Below the pieces are notes generated by a model that saw only the letters and a list, made by a program, of their open reading frames with translations, was not told where the DNA came from and did no database searches. Both the position numbers and the translations under genes were made by a program. Below are positions 43,694-52,227 of a DNA stretch of 64,000 bases, one piece after another. The DNA is from Bacteroides sp. (GTDB lineage Bacteria; Bacteroidota; Bacteroidia; Bacteroidales; Muribaculaceae), in contig JAMPHF010000003.1 of assembly GCA_023663525.1 (NCBI GenBank), positions 96,533-160,532 on the forward strand. Direction: 5' to 3'. Numbering within the stretch: the stretch's first letter is position 1; each line of letters starts with the position of its first letter.

Positions 43694-45160
43694 CTATTGT
43701 TTCAGTGCCTTGTCCATGGCTGCTGCGGCGCGACGTCCGTCGCCCATGGCAAGGATAACGGTGGCACCTCCACGGACAATGTCACCACCGGCATAAATGT
43801 CGTAGATTGACGAGTGCATACTCTCCTCGTTGACGACGATTGTGCCTCGGCGTGAGATTTCAAGTTCGGGAATTGCGTTGGGAATTAGAGGGTTGGGAGA
43901 GACTCCGACACTGACGATGACGAGGTCAACCTCAATTTCATCAATCGCCCCTTCGACCGGGATTGGTGAACGTCGGCCCGAAGTATCAGGCTCACCAAGT
44001 TCCATGCGCTGTACGCGCATTGCTCTCACGCGCCCTTTCTCGTTTGCCAGATACTCCACCGGATTGCAGAGGGTCATGAACTCCACACCTTCCTCTTGTG
44101 CGTGATGCACTTCCTCTACTCGTGCGGGCATTTCGTCAAGGCTTCGGCGATAAACTATCATCGCTTTGTCAGCACCCTGACGCAAGGCGGTGCGGACGGA
44201 ATCCATGGCAGTATTGCCACCGCCGATGACAGCCACGCGATGACCCTTGAGCACGGGTGTATCCTCGCCGGGACGACCGGCTCCCATGAGATTGATGCGT
44301 GTAAGGTATTCGTTGGATGACATAATGCCGATGTAGTTCTCGCCGGGTATACCCATGAATCTTGGCAGACCTGCCCCGGAGGCAACGAATATGCCGTCAT
44401 AGCCGAGCTGATGTAGTTGGTCGTAGGAGATGGTCTTGCCTATGATGCAGTCTTTGACAAAATTCACACCCTCAGCCCTCAGCCCATCAATCTCGTCATC
44501 GACAACAGCGTTGGGCAATCTGAATTCAGGAATGCCATATTTGAGCACTCCACCAATCTCATGGAGGGCTTCATAGACGGTGACATTATAACCTTTCTTT
44601 ATCATGTCGCCCGCAAATGAGAGCCCGGCAGGACCTGAGCCGACAACGGCGATGTTCATACCGTTCTTCTCGACGTCGGTGACTTTGTGGGGGATGTTGT
44701 TGGCTTTACTGTTCTCCCGTTCAAAATCGGCGGCAAAGCGTTCGAGGTAGCCTATGGCCACGGGCTGTTTTTTCATTTTGTTGTAGATGCAGCGTGACTC
44801 GCACTGCTTTTCCTGCGGACAGACACGTCCGCACACAGCAGGCAGCGCACTTGTCTGTTTCAGCACTTTCGCGGCCGTGAGGATTTCACCCCTTTCGATA
44901 TTCTTGATGAACGCAGGGATATTGATTGACACCGGACAGCCGTGGATGCACTGCGGGTCAGGACAGTCGAGACATCTTGTCGCTTCCAGCACAGCTTGAG
45001 CCTGGGATAAACCCTGGTTCACTTCGTGGTTGGAGTGTACACGGAATTTCGGGTCGAGCTGAGGAATGACAGCCCTCGGGATTGAAGTGCGCTCCTTGGC
45101 GGAGAGAGCCGAGCGCAGTTCCTCGCGCCAGTTGGTATCGCGATTTGTATCTGAATTCAT
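43694..45160 (-). CDS. gltA: NADPH-dependent glutamate-synthase-like subunit (NfnB/SudA type)
   Basis: A 488-residue iron-sulfur flavoprotein: an N-terminal domain with Cys motifs for [4Fe-4S] clusters (CLDCPDPQCIHGCP, CGRVCPQEKQCESRC), FAD-binding (VVGSGPAGLSFAGDMIKKG) and NADPH-binding (VAVIGGGNTAMDSVRTALRQ) Rossmann folds. Paired with the upstream FAD/[2Fe-2S] protein it matches the two subunits of NfnAB, the bifurcating NADH-dependent ferredoxin:NADP+ oxidoreductase, or of sulfide dehydrogenase. No large glutamate synthase subunit adjoins, favouring Nfn. Symbol follows common annotation; the role is inferred. Confidence 0.87.
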   Translation of the reverse strand: MNSDTNRDTNWREELRSALSAKERTSIPRAVIPQLDPKFRVHSNHEVNQGLSQAQAVLEATRCLDCPDPQCIHGCPVSINIPAFIKNIERGEILTAAKVLKQTSALPAVCGRVCPQEKQCESRCIYNKMKKQPVAIGYLERFAADFERENSKANNIPHKVTDVEKNGMNIAVVGSGPAGLSFAGDMIKKGYNVTVYEALHEIGGVLKYGIPEFRLPNAVVDDEIDGLRAEGVNFVKDCIIGKTISYDQLHQLGYDGIFVASGAGLPRFMGIPGENYIGIMSSNEYLTRINLMGAGRPGEDTPVLKGHRVAVIGGGNTAMDSVRTALRQGADKAMIVYRRSLDEMPARVEEVHHAQEEGVEFMTLCNPVEYLANEKGRVRAMRVQRMELGEPDTSGRRSPIPVEGAIDEIEVDLVIVSVGVSPNPLIPNAIPELEISRRGTIVVNEESMHSSIYDIYAGGDIVRGGATVILAMGDGRRAAAAMDKALKQ

Positions 45161-45248
45161 TTCTGAAAATTGTATGCTGAGAATTTATGAAAATCGTTAG
45201 TGGTGTGACGGAGTGGATGAGACGTAATCAATTGAGTGACGTTGCCGA

Positions 45249-46037
45249 TCAGTTGTAGGCCTTGAGTCGCATGATCATTTCGTCGAAATCCACTTTGTGC
45301 GCATCGAATTCCGGACCGTCGATGCACACGAATTTTGTCTTGCCGTCAATGGTCACGCGACATGCGCCACACATCCCGGTGCCGTCAACCATGATGGTGT
45401 TGAGTGAGACCATCGTCGGGATGTCATATTTCTTCGTGGTGAGTGCAACGAATTTCATCATCACCGCAGGGCCGATGGCAACCACAAGGTCAACCTTCTC
45501 GCGTGCGATGACCGACTCTACGCCTGCCGTGACAAGACCTTTGGTGCCCTTAGACCCGTCGTCGGTCATGAAAATGACTTCATCGCTGAACTCCTCGACC
45601 TCTTTTTCGAGAATGATCAGCTCCGATGTGCGCGCTGCAAGCACGGAGATCACCCTGTTGCCCGCCTCTTTCATGGCTTTTATAATCGGAAGGAGTGGAG
45701 CGACACCTACACCACCTCCGCAGCATACCACGGTGCCGACTTTCTCGATGTGGGTTGCCTGTCCGAGCGGACCGACAACATCCGTGAGGCAGTCGCCGGG
45801 TTCGAGTGCACATATTTTGCGTGTGCTGACACCGATAGCCTGAATGACGAGGGTGATTGTCCCGCGTTTGAGGTCGGCATCAGCTATGGTGAGAGGGATG
45901 CGTTCGCCACCTTCCCCGGTGCGGACTATGACGAAGTGTCCCGGACGACGTGACTGTGCTATCATCGGGGCTTCCACTACGAGTTTCACTACATTTTCAG
46001 AGAAATGCTCTTTCTCTACAATCTTGTACATTGCCAT
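45249..46037 (-). CDS. FAD/NAD(P)-binding [2Fe-2S] subunit (NfnA/SudB type)
   Basis: A 262-residue ferredoxin-reductase-like protein: a FAD barrel (RRPGHFVIVRTGEGGERIPL), an NAD-binding part with CCGGGVGVAPLLPIIKAM, and a C-terminal [2Fe-2S] site (GTGMCGACRVTIDGKTKF, then VCIDGPEFD). This layout is that of NfnA, SudB and the PyrK subunit. With gltA downstream it should form the Nfn complex that couples ferredoxin, NADH and NADPH pools, fitting an anaerobe that also encodes pyruvate:ferredoxin oxidoreductase. Confidence 0.88.
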   Translation of the reverse strand: MAMYKIVEKEHFSENVVKLVVEAPMIAQSRRPGHFVIVRTGEGGERIPLTIADADLKRGTITLVIQAIGVSTRKICALEPGDCLTDVVGPLGQATHIEKVGTVVCCGGGVGVAPLLPIIKAMKEAGNRVISVLAARTSELIILEKEVEEFSDEVIFMTDDGSKGTKGLVTAGVESVIAREKVDLVVAIGPAVMMKFVALTTKKYDIPTMVSLNTIMVDGTGMCGACRVTIDGKTKFVCIDGPEFDAHKVDFDEMIMRLKAYN

Positions 46038-46078
46038 AGGGGGAATAAAGGAGGAGGGGTATGTAAACTGAGTGTATG

Positions 46079-46624
46079 TTATTTTCTGTAAGTTATATTG
46101 CGGGTCTGGGTGATGACTTGGTCCATCGACTGAAGTTTTTCCTGCCGTTGCGTCCAGTTCCCGAAGTTGTCGAATTTGAGATAGACATATTTCTGGACTT
46201 CATCCTGATTGTCGCTGTCATAGTCGCGTTCGCTCAGCAGACCATCCTTGTTATATCTGTAATTCTGAGTCCATGTCTCGTCGGCCGATGTCGATGTCAC
46301 TTTTATGACCCGTCCCTCACTGTCGTAGGCCATCGTCATGTTGATGGTAGTGAAGGCATCTTCATCGTCCTCAAGCGCATCCTCGACGGTGATTGATTTC
46401 ATGCGTCCGTTCTCATCACGCACGCAGTCAATCTCAGCACCGTCAAGCTCGATGAGAAATCCGTTTTCGTCAAATGTGAATTCTGTCTGCCATTCAAGTC
46501 CGGCATCGTTCATGACTATGCAGATGGAGTCAACCGGTCCTTTGAGACAAAACATATTCAAGTCGTTTGCATGGGCGCAAAGACTGCAAATTGAGGCGAT
46601 TAGTACTATTAGAGTTTTCATCAT
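46079..46624 (-). CDS. Secreted protein with repeat-like beta strands, unknown
   Basis: A 181-residue exported protein (signal peptide MMKTLIVLIASICSLCAHAN). The body has YD/RHS-like strand repeats: FDENGFLIELDGAEIDCVRD, ENGRMKSITVED, YDSEGRVIKVTS, YNKDGLLSERDYD. No enzyme motif is seen. The start at 46624 is chosen over 46663 because a -7 box lies just upstream and a signal peptide begins here (46621 is equally possible). It may head the operon that continues with the Nfn genes (41-bp gap). Confidence 0.75.
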   Translation of the reverse strand: MMKTLIVLIASICSLCAHANDLNMFCLKGPVDSICIVMNDAGLEWQTEFTFDENGFLIELDGAEIDCVRDENGRMKSITVEDALEDDEDAFTTINMTMAYDSEGRVIKVTSTSADETWTQNYRYNKDGLLSERDYDSDNQDEVQKYVYLKFDNFGNWTQRQEKLQSMDQVITQTRNITYRK

Positions 46625-46659
46625 GACCTTGAATGGTACATAGGGTTGTTTCCTGTCAC

Positions 46660-46668
46660 ACAAAGTTA
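46660..46668 (-). promoter_or_regulatory. Promoter -7 box for the secreted protein and possibly the Nfn cluster
   Basis: TAACTTTGT on the minus strand (TAnnTTTG perfect), 36 bp before the start at 46624. Confidence 0.6.
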
Positions 46669-46712
46669 CTACTTATATCTTAAACAAACGCTAAAATTTG
46701 CTAAAAAATAGT

Positions 46713-46740
46713 TTTGACGATAAAGTTTTCACTAATTTTG
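46713..46740 (+). promoter_or_regulatory. Probable promoter of the MATE gene
   Basis: TTTG at 46713-46716 and TAATTTTG at 46733-46740; the 16-bp spacer is shorter than usual. It supports the ATG at 46759. Confidence 0.5.
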
Positions 46741-46758
46741 TGTCACAAAGTTTCCAAT

Positions 46759-48144
46759 ATGAAATCAGCAAATATAGAATCCGAGAAACTTGTCGAGTTG
46801 AGCGAAGCCCCGGTGGGGCGGCTGTTGTGGAAATATAGTCTTCCTGCCGTTGTCGGTATGCTCGTCATGTCTCTTTATAATATCATAGATCGTATTTTCA
46901 TTGGTCAGTGGGTGGGACCGGAGGCGATTGCAGGACTTGCCATCACCTTTCCGGTCATGAATCTCTCGGCCGCCCTCGGTGTGCTCATCGGTGCCGGCGG
47001 TTCCGCGAGAATTTCGATACTGCTCGGTGCGAAGGACTATAAGAGTGCATCAGCAGTGCTGGGTAATGCCTTGATTGTGCTGCTGTTGATAATATGCTGT
47101 TACCTTACGTGTTTTGCAGTGTTCATTGACGACATTCTGCTTGCTTTCGGTGCGAGTGAAGTCACCTTGCCCTACGCGCGTGACTTTATGCTCTACATAC
47201 TTCCCGGTATGTTCATGACGAATTTCGCCTTTACGTTCAATAATTTCATGCGTGCATCGGGCTACCCTGTCCGTGCGATGGTGACGATGTTTATCGGGGC
47301 TGCTGTCAATGTTGTCCTCGCCCCAATTTTCATCTACGTGCTTGAATTGGGGATAAAGGGGGCTGCGATTGCGACTGACATCTCAATGATGGTGTCGGCG
47401 ATTTTCGTTATGTCGCATTTTATATCTCGTAAAAGCACATTGAACTTCTTTTCAGGCAAGGGGATGTACAGGCTCAGGTTGCGTGTCATTTTCCCGGTGC
47501 TGTCAATCGGAGCAGCTCCCTCGGTGGTCAACGCTGCGGCATGTTTCATCAATGTGATAATCAACAAGACTCTCTATGCCCACGGTGGTGACACGGCTGT
47601 GGCTGCCGCAGGCATATTCTCGACCTATACATCGCTCATGACTATGGTTGTGGTCGGAATCTGTCAGGGGATGCAGCCGATCATAGGCTACAATTACGGT
47701 GCCGGTGCCATTCATCGCCTGCGGCGTACATATTGGCTTGCGGTAGCGGTGTCAACCGTGATTGTGACTTCGGGGCAGCTCATTGGACTGACAATGCCTG
47801 AATATATAGGACGTGCGTTCACTACAGATGCCGGGCTTATAGATGAAACGTCGCGGTGTCTCCATATCTCTATGCTTGCATTCACGGTAGTGGGTTTCCA
47901 GATCGTTTCGACCACGCTGTTTCAGTCCATCGGTAAGGCTTCGGCCTCAATATTCCTGTCGTTGACCCGTCAGGTGATTTTCCTGATACCGTTGCTGCTG
48001 ATTCTGCCGCCGAAATTCGGGCTTGATGGCGTTTGGGCAGCATTCCCGACCTCCGATGTCATTGCCACCTTAGTCACAGCCATGATGGTTACATGGCAGC
48101 TCTCAAAATTCCGCAAGTCGGAGTGTGAGCTTTCGGCCGCATAG
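46759..48144 (+). CDS. MATE-family efflux transporter
   Basis: A 461-residue, 12-helix cation-coupled multidrug exporter: LLWKYSLPAVVGMLVMSLYN and IIDRIFIGQWVGPEAIAGLA open the first MatE repeat, and APSVVNAAACFINVIINKTL opens the second, with GICQGMQPIIGYNYGAG between. It is of the NorM/VmrA-like group. The ATG at 46759 is preferred; an in-frame ATG at 46714 falls inside the predicted promoter. Substrate unknown. Confidence 0.93.
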   Translation: MKSANIESEKLVELSEAPVGRLLWKYSLPAVVGMLVMSLYNIIDRIFIGQWVGPEAIAGLAITFPVMNLSAALGVLIGAGGSARISILLGAKDYKSASAVLGNALIVLLLIICCYLTCFAVFIDDILLAFGASEVTLPYARDFMLYILPGMFMTNFAFTFNNFMRASGYPVRAMVTMFIGAAVNVVLAPIFIYVLELGIKGAAIATDISMMVSAIFVMSHFISRKSTLNFFSGKGMYRLRLRVIFPVLSIGAAPSVVNAAACFINVIINKTLYAHGGDTAVAAAGIFSTYTSLMTMVVVGICQGMQPIIGYNYGAGAIHRLRRTYWLAVAVSTVIVTSGQLIGLTMPEYIGRAFTTDAGLIDETSRCLHISMLAFTVVGFQIVSTTLFQSIGKASASIFLSLTRQVIFLIPLLLILPPKFGLDGVWAAFPTSDVIATLVTAMMVTWQLSKFRKSECELSAA

Positions 48145-48231
48145 GAGGGGTAGGTCAGGAGATAAATTTTGCGGCGGTCGCGTGAGACGTGTCGCGGACA
48201 ACAAAACATGGCGTTGTATTGTTGAAATTAT

Positions 48232-49056
48232 ATGGAGCTGCTCAAGCAGTTTCCGGCACGTCAACTATTCGATTCAGTCATGTCCCTACAGGTTTCATCA
48301 GGCAAAGCGCAGATACGCGTCATGAGAATGATGCACATTGGTGTGATCATACTCTCAATTCTACTCATCACACTGATTACGCTCGACACACTGCGCAATG
48401 TGTCATTTCTTGCCGACAGTTTCTATCTGAAAGTGCAGTTCTGGTGCTGTCTGTTTTTCATCGCCGATGTTCTTGTCGAGATGAGTTTCTCGCCTAAAAA
48501 GTGGAGGTATATCCGGAATCATACATTGTTCCTGCTCATCTCCATCCCATATCTGAATATAATCCACCATTTTGACATACAGGTTGACGAGCATGTGCAA
48601 TACATTCTGCGTTTCGTCCCGATGATACGCACTGCGTATGTATTCACCATTGTGACAGGGGCGACTGCCTCGGCCAAGTGGGTCAAGAATATGCTGATGA
48701 CATACATGATAGTGCTGATAGTGACCGTGTATTTCTGTTCACTGACATTTTTTGTTGCAGAAAATCCGGTCAATCCGGATGTTACCGACTACTGGTCGTC
48801 ACTCCTGTGGTCAATAATGAGTCTGACAACGGCGGGATGTTCCATTCATGCCATGACTGTCACGGGGAGGGTGCTTGGCGTAGTGCTGTCGGCTCTCGGG
48901 CTGATATTTTTCCCGATCTTCACGGTATTTCTGACTGACAGTTTCGCTAATCAGGAGTCATCCTCTTCCAATGGAAAGCCGGACACGGTTGAGGCGGGAG
49001 AGACTGCTGCCATTACCTCAACAGGAACGCAATCCGGGGAAAATCATGCAGGATGA
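48232..49056 (+). CDS. Six-helix ion-channel-like protein with an atypical filter
   Basis: A 274-residue protein with the layout of a voltage-gated-like channel: four hydrophobic segments (about 35-52, 68-84, 98-112, 125-142 with the basic pair RFVPMIR), a fifth helix (152-176), a pore region and a sixth helix (213-237). The filter position reads SLTTAGCSIH (197-206) rather than TVGYG, so potassium selectivity cannot be assumed. A disordered Ser/Thr-rich tail ends the protein. ATG at 48232 precedes an amphipathic N-terminus. Confidence 0.82.
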   Translation: MELLKQFPARQLFDSVMSLQVSSGKAQIRVMRMMHIGVIILSILLITLITLDTLRNVSFLADSFYLKVQFWCCLFFIADVLVEMSFSPKKWRYIRNHTLFLLISIPYLNIIHHFDIQVDEHVQYILRFVPMIRTAYVFTIVTGATASAKWVKNMLMTYMIVLIVTVYFCSLTFFVAENPVNPDVTDYWSSLLWSIMSLTTAGCSIHAMTVTGRVLGVVLSALGLIFFPIFTVFLTDSFANQESSSSNGKPDTVEAGETAAITSTGTQSGENHAG

Positions 49057-49113
49057 AAATTTTGTGACGCGGGTCAAGTGAAGATTTCAACTGACGCGGA
49101 AAAGCGGAAAAGT

Positions 49114-49156
49114 GTCACAAGTTATTTTTTAATCGTTATTAAAATTTGTATCTTTG
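49114..49156 (+). promoter_or_regulatory. Promoter and shared upstream box of the DUF5606 operon
   Basis: TATCTTTG at 49149-49156 is a perfect -7 box. The block beginning TGTCACAAGTTATTTTTT at 49114 resembles the block at 17146 before tsaC (26 or so of 31 positions). Confidence 0.55.
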
Positions 49157-49197
49157 TCCCCGCAAAATCATAACAATAAACATTCTTTTTGATAACC

Positions 49198-49650
49198 ATG
49201 TTAAAAACAGTACTTTCAATATCCGGCCGTTCAGGCCTTTTCCGTCTCGTCAACCGTGGCAAGAATATGCTTATCGTGGAGTCCATCTCCACCGGCAAGC
49301 GTACACCCGCCTATGCTCATGATAAAGTGGTCTCTTTGGGCGACATATCCATCTATACCGATGACAAGGATGTCCCTCTTGCAACTGTGCTTGAAACAGT
49401 AAAGGAGAAGAACAATGGACAGAAGGTTGACATCAAGGCATTGGGAAATGATACTGCCGTCCGCGAATATTTTGCCGAGATTCTTCCTGATTTTGACCGT
49501 GAGAGAGTCTATACTTCAGACATCAAGAAACTCCTGACATGGTACAATCAGTTGCTCGATGGCGGTATCACTGAGTTTGCCTCAAAGGAGGAAGAAGATG
49601 GTGAGCCGACAACTGAGGAAGCACCACAGCCTGAAAGCGAAGAAAAGTGA
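49198..49650 (+). CDS. DUF5606-family protein
   Basis: A 150-residue protein starting MLKTVLSISGRSGLFRLVNR, the invariant opening of DUF5606, a Bacteroidetes family of unknown role. A small beta domain (to about 60) is followed by a helical part (REYFAEILPDFDRERVYTSD) and an acidic, disordered tail (EEEDGEPTTEEAPQPESEE). The ATG at 49198 matches the family start; an ATG at 49189 is also in frame. It overlaps the next gene by 4 bp (GTGA), so the two are probably coupled. Confidence 0.9.
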   Translation: MLKTVLSISGRSGLFRLVNRGKNMLIVESISTGKRTPAYAHDKVVSLGDISIYTDDKDVPLATVLETVKEKNNGQKVDIKALGNDTAVREYFAEILPDFDRERVYTSDIKKLLTWYNQLLDGGITEFASKEEEDGEPTTEEAPQPESEEK

Positions 49651-50339
49651 GAAACAACAGATTTTTTACAGCCAAGGACAGTGTGGTCGATCTGATTGAT
49701 CGTGATTATAACGTCCTCACTGTCCTTAGCCGTTTTTCTCTGCCTCTCGGTTTCGGACAGAAGTCGATAGGAGAATTGTGTGATGAGACCGGTTTGCATA
49801 CCGATGCGTTCCTGCTGATTATTAATTTCCTCCTGACGGGCGAGATTGATACGGCGGCGATGGATAGCGTCAGTCCGGCCGATGTGGTCTATTTCCTGCA
49901 TAATTCACATGATTATTATCTGTCCTACAAGCTCCCTCATATCCGTTCAAACCTTATCGCGGCTCTTGATTCCGGGCATGAGGATATAAATCCGATAATC
50001 ATCAATTTCTTTGATGATTACGTGTCGCTTGTGAAGACCCATTTCAGCTATGAGGAAAATATTGTTTTCCCATACGTCAGGAGTCTGTCGGCAGGGAAGC
50101 CGACAAATTATAATATAGATGTGTTCCGCCGTCATCATGACGATGAGATTGAGGAAAAGCTCGGAGAACTGAAGAATATCATTCTGCGCTATTATTCAAC
50201 CTCAATGCCGTTCAAGATGTATGATGCATTGGCGGATATATATAATTGTGAAGATGATCTGAAATCACACGCAAGGATAGAGAACAAGATTCTAATCCCC
50301 ATGATTTCACGCATCGAACGGATTGATCATCATCAGTAG
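49647..50339 (+). CDS. Hemerythrin-domain di-iron protein (RIC/ScdA-like)
   Basis: A 230-residue protein starting at a GTG that overlaps the previous stop. The N-terminal part (about 10-60) resembles the ScdA/DUF542 region but lacks its cysteines except C45. The rest is a hemerythrin-like four-helix bundle; candidate iron ligands are H85, H88, H98, H132, E136, H163/H164, H208 and E212 (HDYYLSYKLPHIR, HFSYEENIVFPYV, RRHHDDEIEE, HARIENKI). RIC proteins repair iron-sulfur centres damaged by oxidants or nitric oxide. A LuxR-type regulator follows 4 bp on. Confidence 0.85.
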   Translation: MRNNRFFTAKDSVVDLIDRDYNVLTVLSRFSLPLGFGQKSIGELCDETGLHTDAFLLIINFLLTGEIDTAAMDSVSPADVVYFLHNSHDYYLSYKLPHIRSNLIAALDSGHEDINPIIINFFDDYVSLVKTHFSYEENIVFPYVRSLSAGKPTNYNIDVFRRHHDDEIEEKLGELKNIILRYYSTSMPFKMYDALADIYNCEDDLKSHARIENKILIPMISRIERIDHHQ

Positions 50340-50343
50340 AATC

Positions 50344-50940
50344 ATGCGTCATATATCCGTTGCATTAATGCTGCCCTCGGAACTGATGGTTGCCGGTTTC
50401 ACATCCATTGTCAGGCGACTGACGGATGTGTCGTGTTCCGTCGTTGAGATTGGGGGAGAGAATTATTTTGATGAATTGTCGAGATTGCATCCGACCATTC
50501 TGATTGCAGATCCCGTGAATTGTGCAATTCAGTGGGATGCGTTCAAAAGTTCGTCAGCCTCGCCGATGAAGATGATAGCTGTGCTCACCCAGCAGATGCC
50601 GAAGGATAGCCTGAAGTGGTTTGATGACACTGTCTCGCTTTATGATTCATCTGACAGCATTATTGAAACTCTCCGCCGCAACATCCAGACTGATGGTGAT
50701 GAGGATAGGGGCAAGGATCTCAGTCCGAGAGAAAAAGAAGTGATAGTCGGGATAGTCAAGGGGCTTTCAAACAAGGAGATAGCTTCGGCTATGAATGTTT
50801 CGGTCAATACGGTGATGACACATCGGCGCAACATTGCGTCAAAACTTCATATTCATACCCCTGCCGGCTTGACTATTTATGCGATTGTGTCGAATCTTGT
50901 CCGTCTTGAGGATATAAAGTCCGATATGGACAGATTGTAG
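50344..50940 (+). CDS. LuxR-family transcription regulator with a degenerate receiver
   Basis: A 198-residue regulator. The C-terminal HTH is clear (LSPREKEVIVGIVKGLSNKE, then IASAMNVSVNTVMTHRRNIA, SKLHIHTPAGLTIY). The N-terminal domain resembles a receiver in size and in ILIADP at the phospho-acceptor strand, but the acidic pair at the start is absent, so control by phosphorylation is doubtful. An ATG at 50323 overlaps the previous gene; 50344 is preferred. Third gene of the DUF5606-RIC-LuxR operon; it probably controls a response to oxidative or nitrosative stress. Confidence 0.87.
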   Translation: MRHISVALMLPSELMVAGFTSIVRRLTDVSCSVVEIGGENYFDELSRLHPTILIADPVNCAIQWDAFKSSSASPMKMIAVLTQQMPKDSLKWFDDTVSLYDSSDSIIETLRRNIQTDGDEDRGKDLSPREKEVIVGIVKGLSNKEIASAMNVSVNTVMTHRRNIASKLHIHTPAGLTIYAIVSNLVRLEDIKSDMDRL

Positions 50941-50982
50941 ATATAAACTCCTCGAATTTGATTGGCTATATTATATGAATTA

Positions 50983-51558
50983 TCAGTGACGCAGAGCTTT
51001 GAAAAATTCATCTCTGAGTGTCGCTGATTCCTCAAAGACACCGGCGGTCTCAATGGTGGTTGTGGTGGAATCCTGCTTTTCGACACCGCGCATCTTCATG
51101 CATAGATGTTGCCCTGAACAGACCACAATCACACCCTTGGCTTCCAGTTTCTCCATCACGATATTGCAGATTTGCGCAGTCATGCGTTCCTGCACTTGCA
51201 GCCGTCTGGCATAGAAGTCAACGAGGCGGGCCAGTTTGCTCAGACCGATTGTCTTACCGTCAGGAATATAGCCGATTGACACTTTACCAAAGAATGGAAG
51301 TATGTGATGCTCGCATAGAGAGTGGAACTCGATGTCCTTTACGATCACCATGCGGGAGCCTTCGTGGGTGAATATTGCACCGTTGATTATCTCATCCGCA
51401 TCCTGACGGTAGCCGCGTGTGACGTAGGCCATGGCCTTAGCCGCGCGCATAGGGGTCTTGACCAGTCCCTCGCGGGTTATGTCCTCCCCGAGAAGGCGGA
51501 TGATGGCCTCATAGTGGCCTGCGATTTCCTTGATGGTTTCCTGACTTAATTCTTTCAC
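50983..51558 (-). CDS. folE: GTP cyclohydrolase I
   Basis: First enzyme of tetrahydrofolate synthesis, turning GTP into 7,8-dihydroneopterin triphosphate and formate. It has 191 residues with the zinc and catalytic segment SLCEHHILPFFGKVSIGYIP, then GLSKLARLVDFYARRLQVQE and the CSGQHLCMKMRGV zinc cysteine. It is the last gene of tpiA-SPOR-folE, a common Bacteroidetes arrangement, 24 bp after the SPOR gene. Confidence 0.96.
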   Translation of the reverse strand: MKELSQETIKEIAGHYEAIIRLLGEDITREGLVKTPMRAAKAMAYVTRGYRQDADEIINGAIFTHEGSRMVIVKDIEFHSLCEHHILPFFGKVSIGYIPDGKTIGLSKLARLVDFYARRLQVQERMTAQICNIVMEKLEAKGVIVVCSGQHLCMKMRGVEKQDSTTTTIETAGVFEESATLRDEFFKALRH

Positions 51559-51582
51559 TTTTCAGATTTTTTAGAGCGTGTT

Positions 51583-52074
51583 TCAGTCGTGGACATTGAC
51601 GCGGTCACGCACAACCCTGATTTCCTTGCTGTATGATGGAAATGCTTTTCTGAGCTCATCGGCAGCGGCGTTGGCCTCCTTCTGCGTCTTGAAATCGCCC
51701 ACCTTGAGTCGCCAGTAGGGTGAGGTGTACATGACGTATGTCTGATAGTTAGGGAAGCGCGATGCGATGACTCTCTGTTTGGCTCTGGCTTCGCTTTTGG
51801 CGGTGCGGGCATTGTTGTCGCTGAACACCTGTACGCGATAGCCTGCCATGCGTCCGTTGACGGGGCGCGAAATCTGTTGCTCCTCCTTTTCTTTTTCCGA
51901 TTCGTCTTCGGTCGGGGTCTCAACCGGCATCAGGCGTTTGAGCATTTTTTCTGGCTGATTTATCACGTTTGAGTTGCCACTTGTGATGTGGTCGATAATG
52001 GTCACAATCTCAGTCTCCGCGTATGCGATAGGCGAAATGGCAAGCAGCAATATTGGCAGGACGAATGATCTCAT
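51583..52074 (-). CDS. Secreted SPOR-domain protein
   Basis: A 163-residue exported protein: signal peptide MRSFVLPILLLAISPIAYA, a linker, then a C-terminal SPOR domain (MAGYRVQVFSDNNARTAKSE, YWRLKVGDFKTQKEANAAAD) expected to bind septal peptidoglycan in the periplasm. It stands between tpiA and folE. Confidence 0.9.
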   Translation of the reverse strand: MRSFVLPILLLAISPIAYAETEIVTIIDHITSGNSNVINQPEKMLKRLMPVETPTEDESEKEKEEQQISRPVNGRMAGYRVQVFSDNNARTAKSEARAKQRVIASRFPNYQTYVMYTSPYWRLKVGDFKTQKEANAAADELRKAFPSYSKEIRVVRDRVNVHD

Positions 52075-52148
52075 GATGGACAGGTGTGTGGAGAAGTCAA
52101 AAAAAAGGATTTTCTTTTGGTTGATAGGGGAGAGGTGATGGGGGAAAT

Positions 52149-52205
52149 ATCCCGCGTGGAGACTCGCCGGAGTGTGTGGCAGCGTGAGGCGACACCACGC
52201 GGGAT
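52149..52205 (-). terminator. Stem-loop after tpiA
   Basis: Perfect 11-bp inverted repeat ATCCCGCGTGG / CCACGCGGGAT with more pairing inside. It lies just after the tpiA stop and before the SPOR gene, so it may cut read-through in this cluster. Confidence 0.7.
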
Positions 52206-52227
52206 AAGTTTCTTTATGATTACACTC

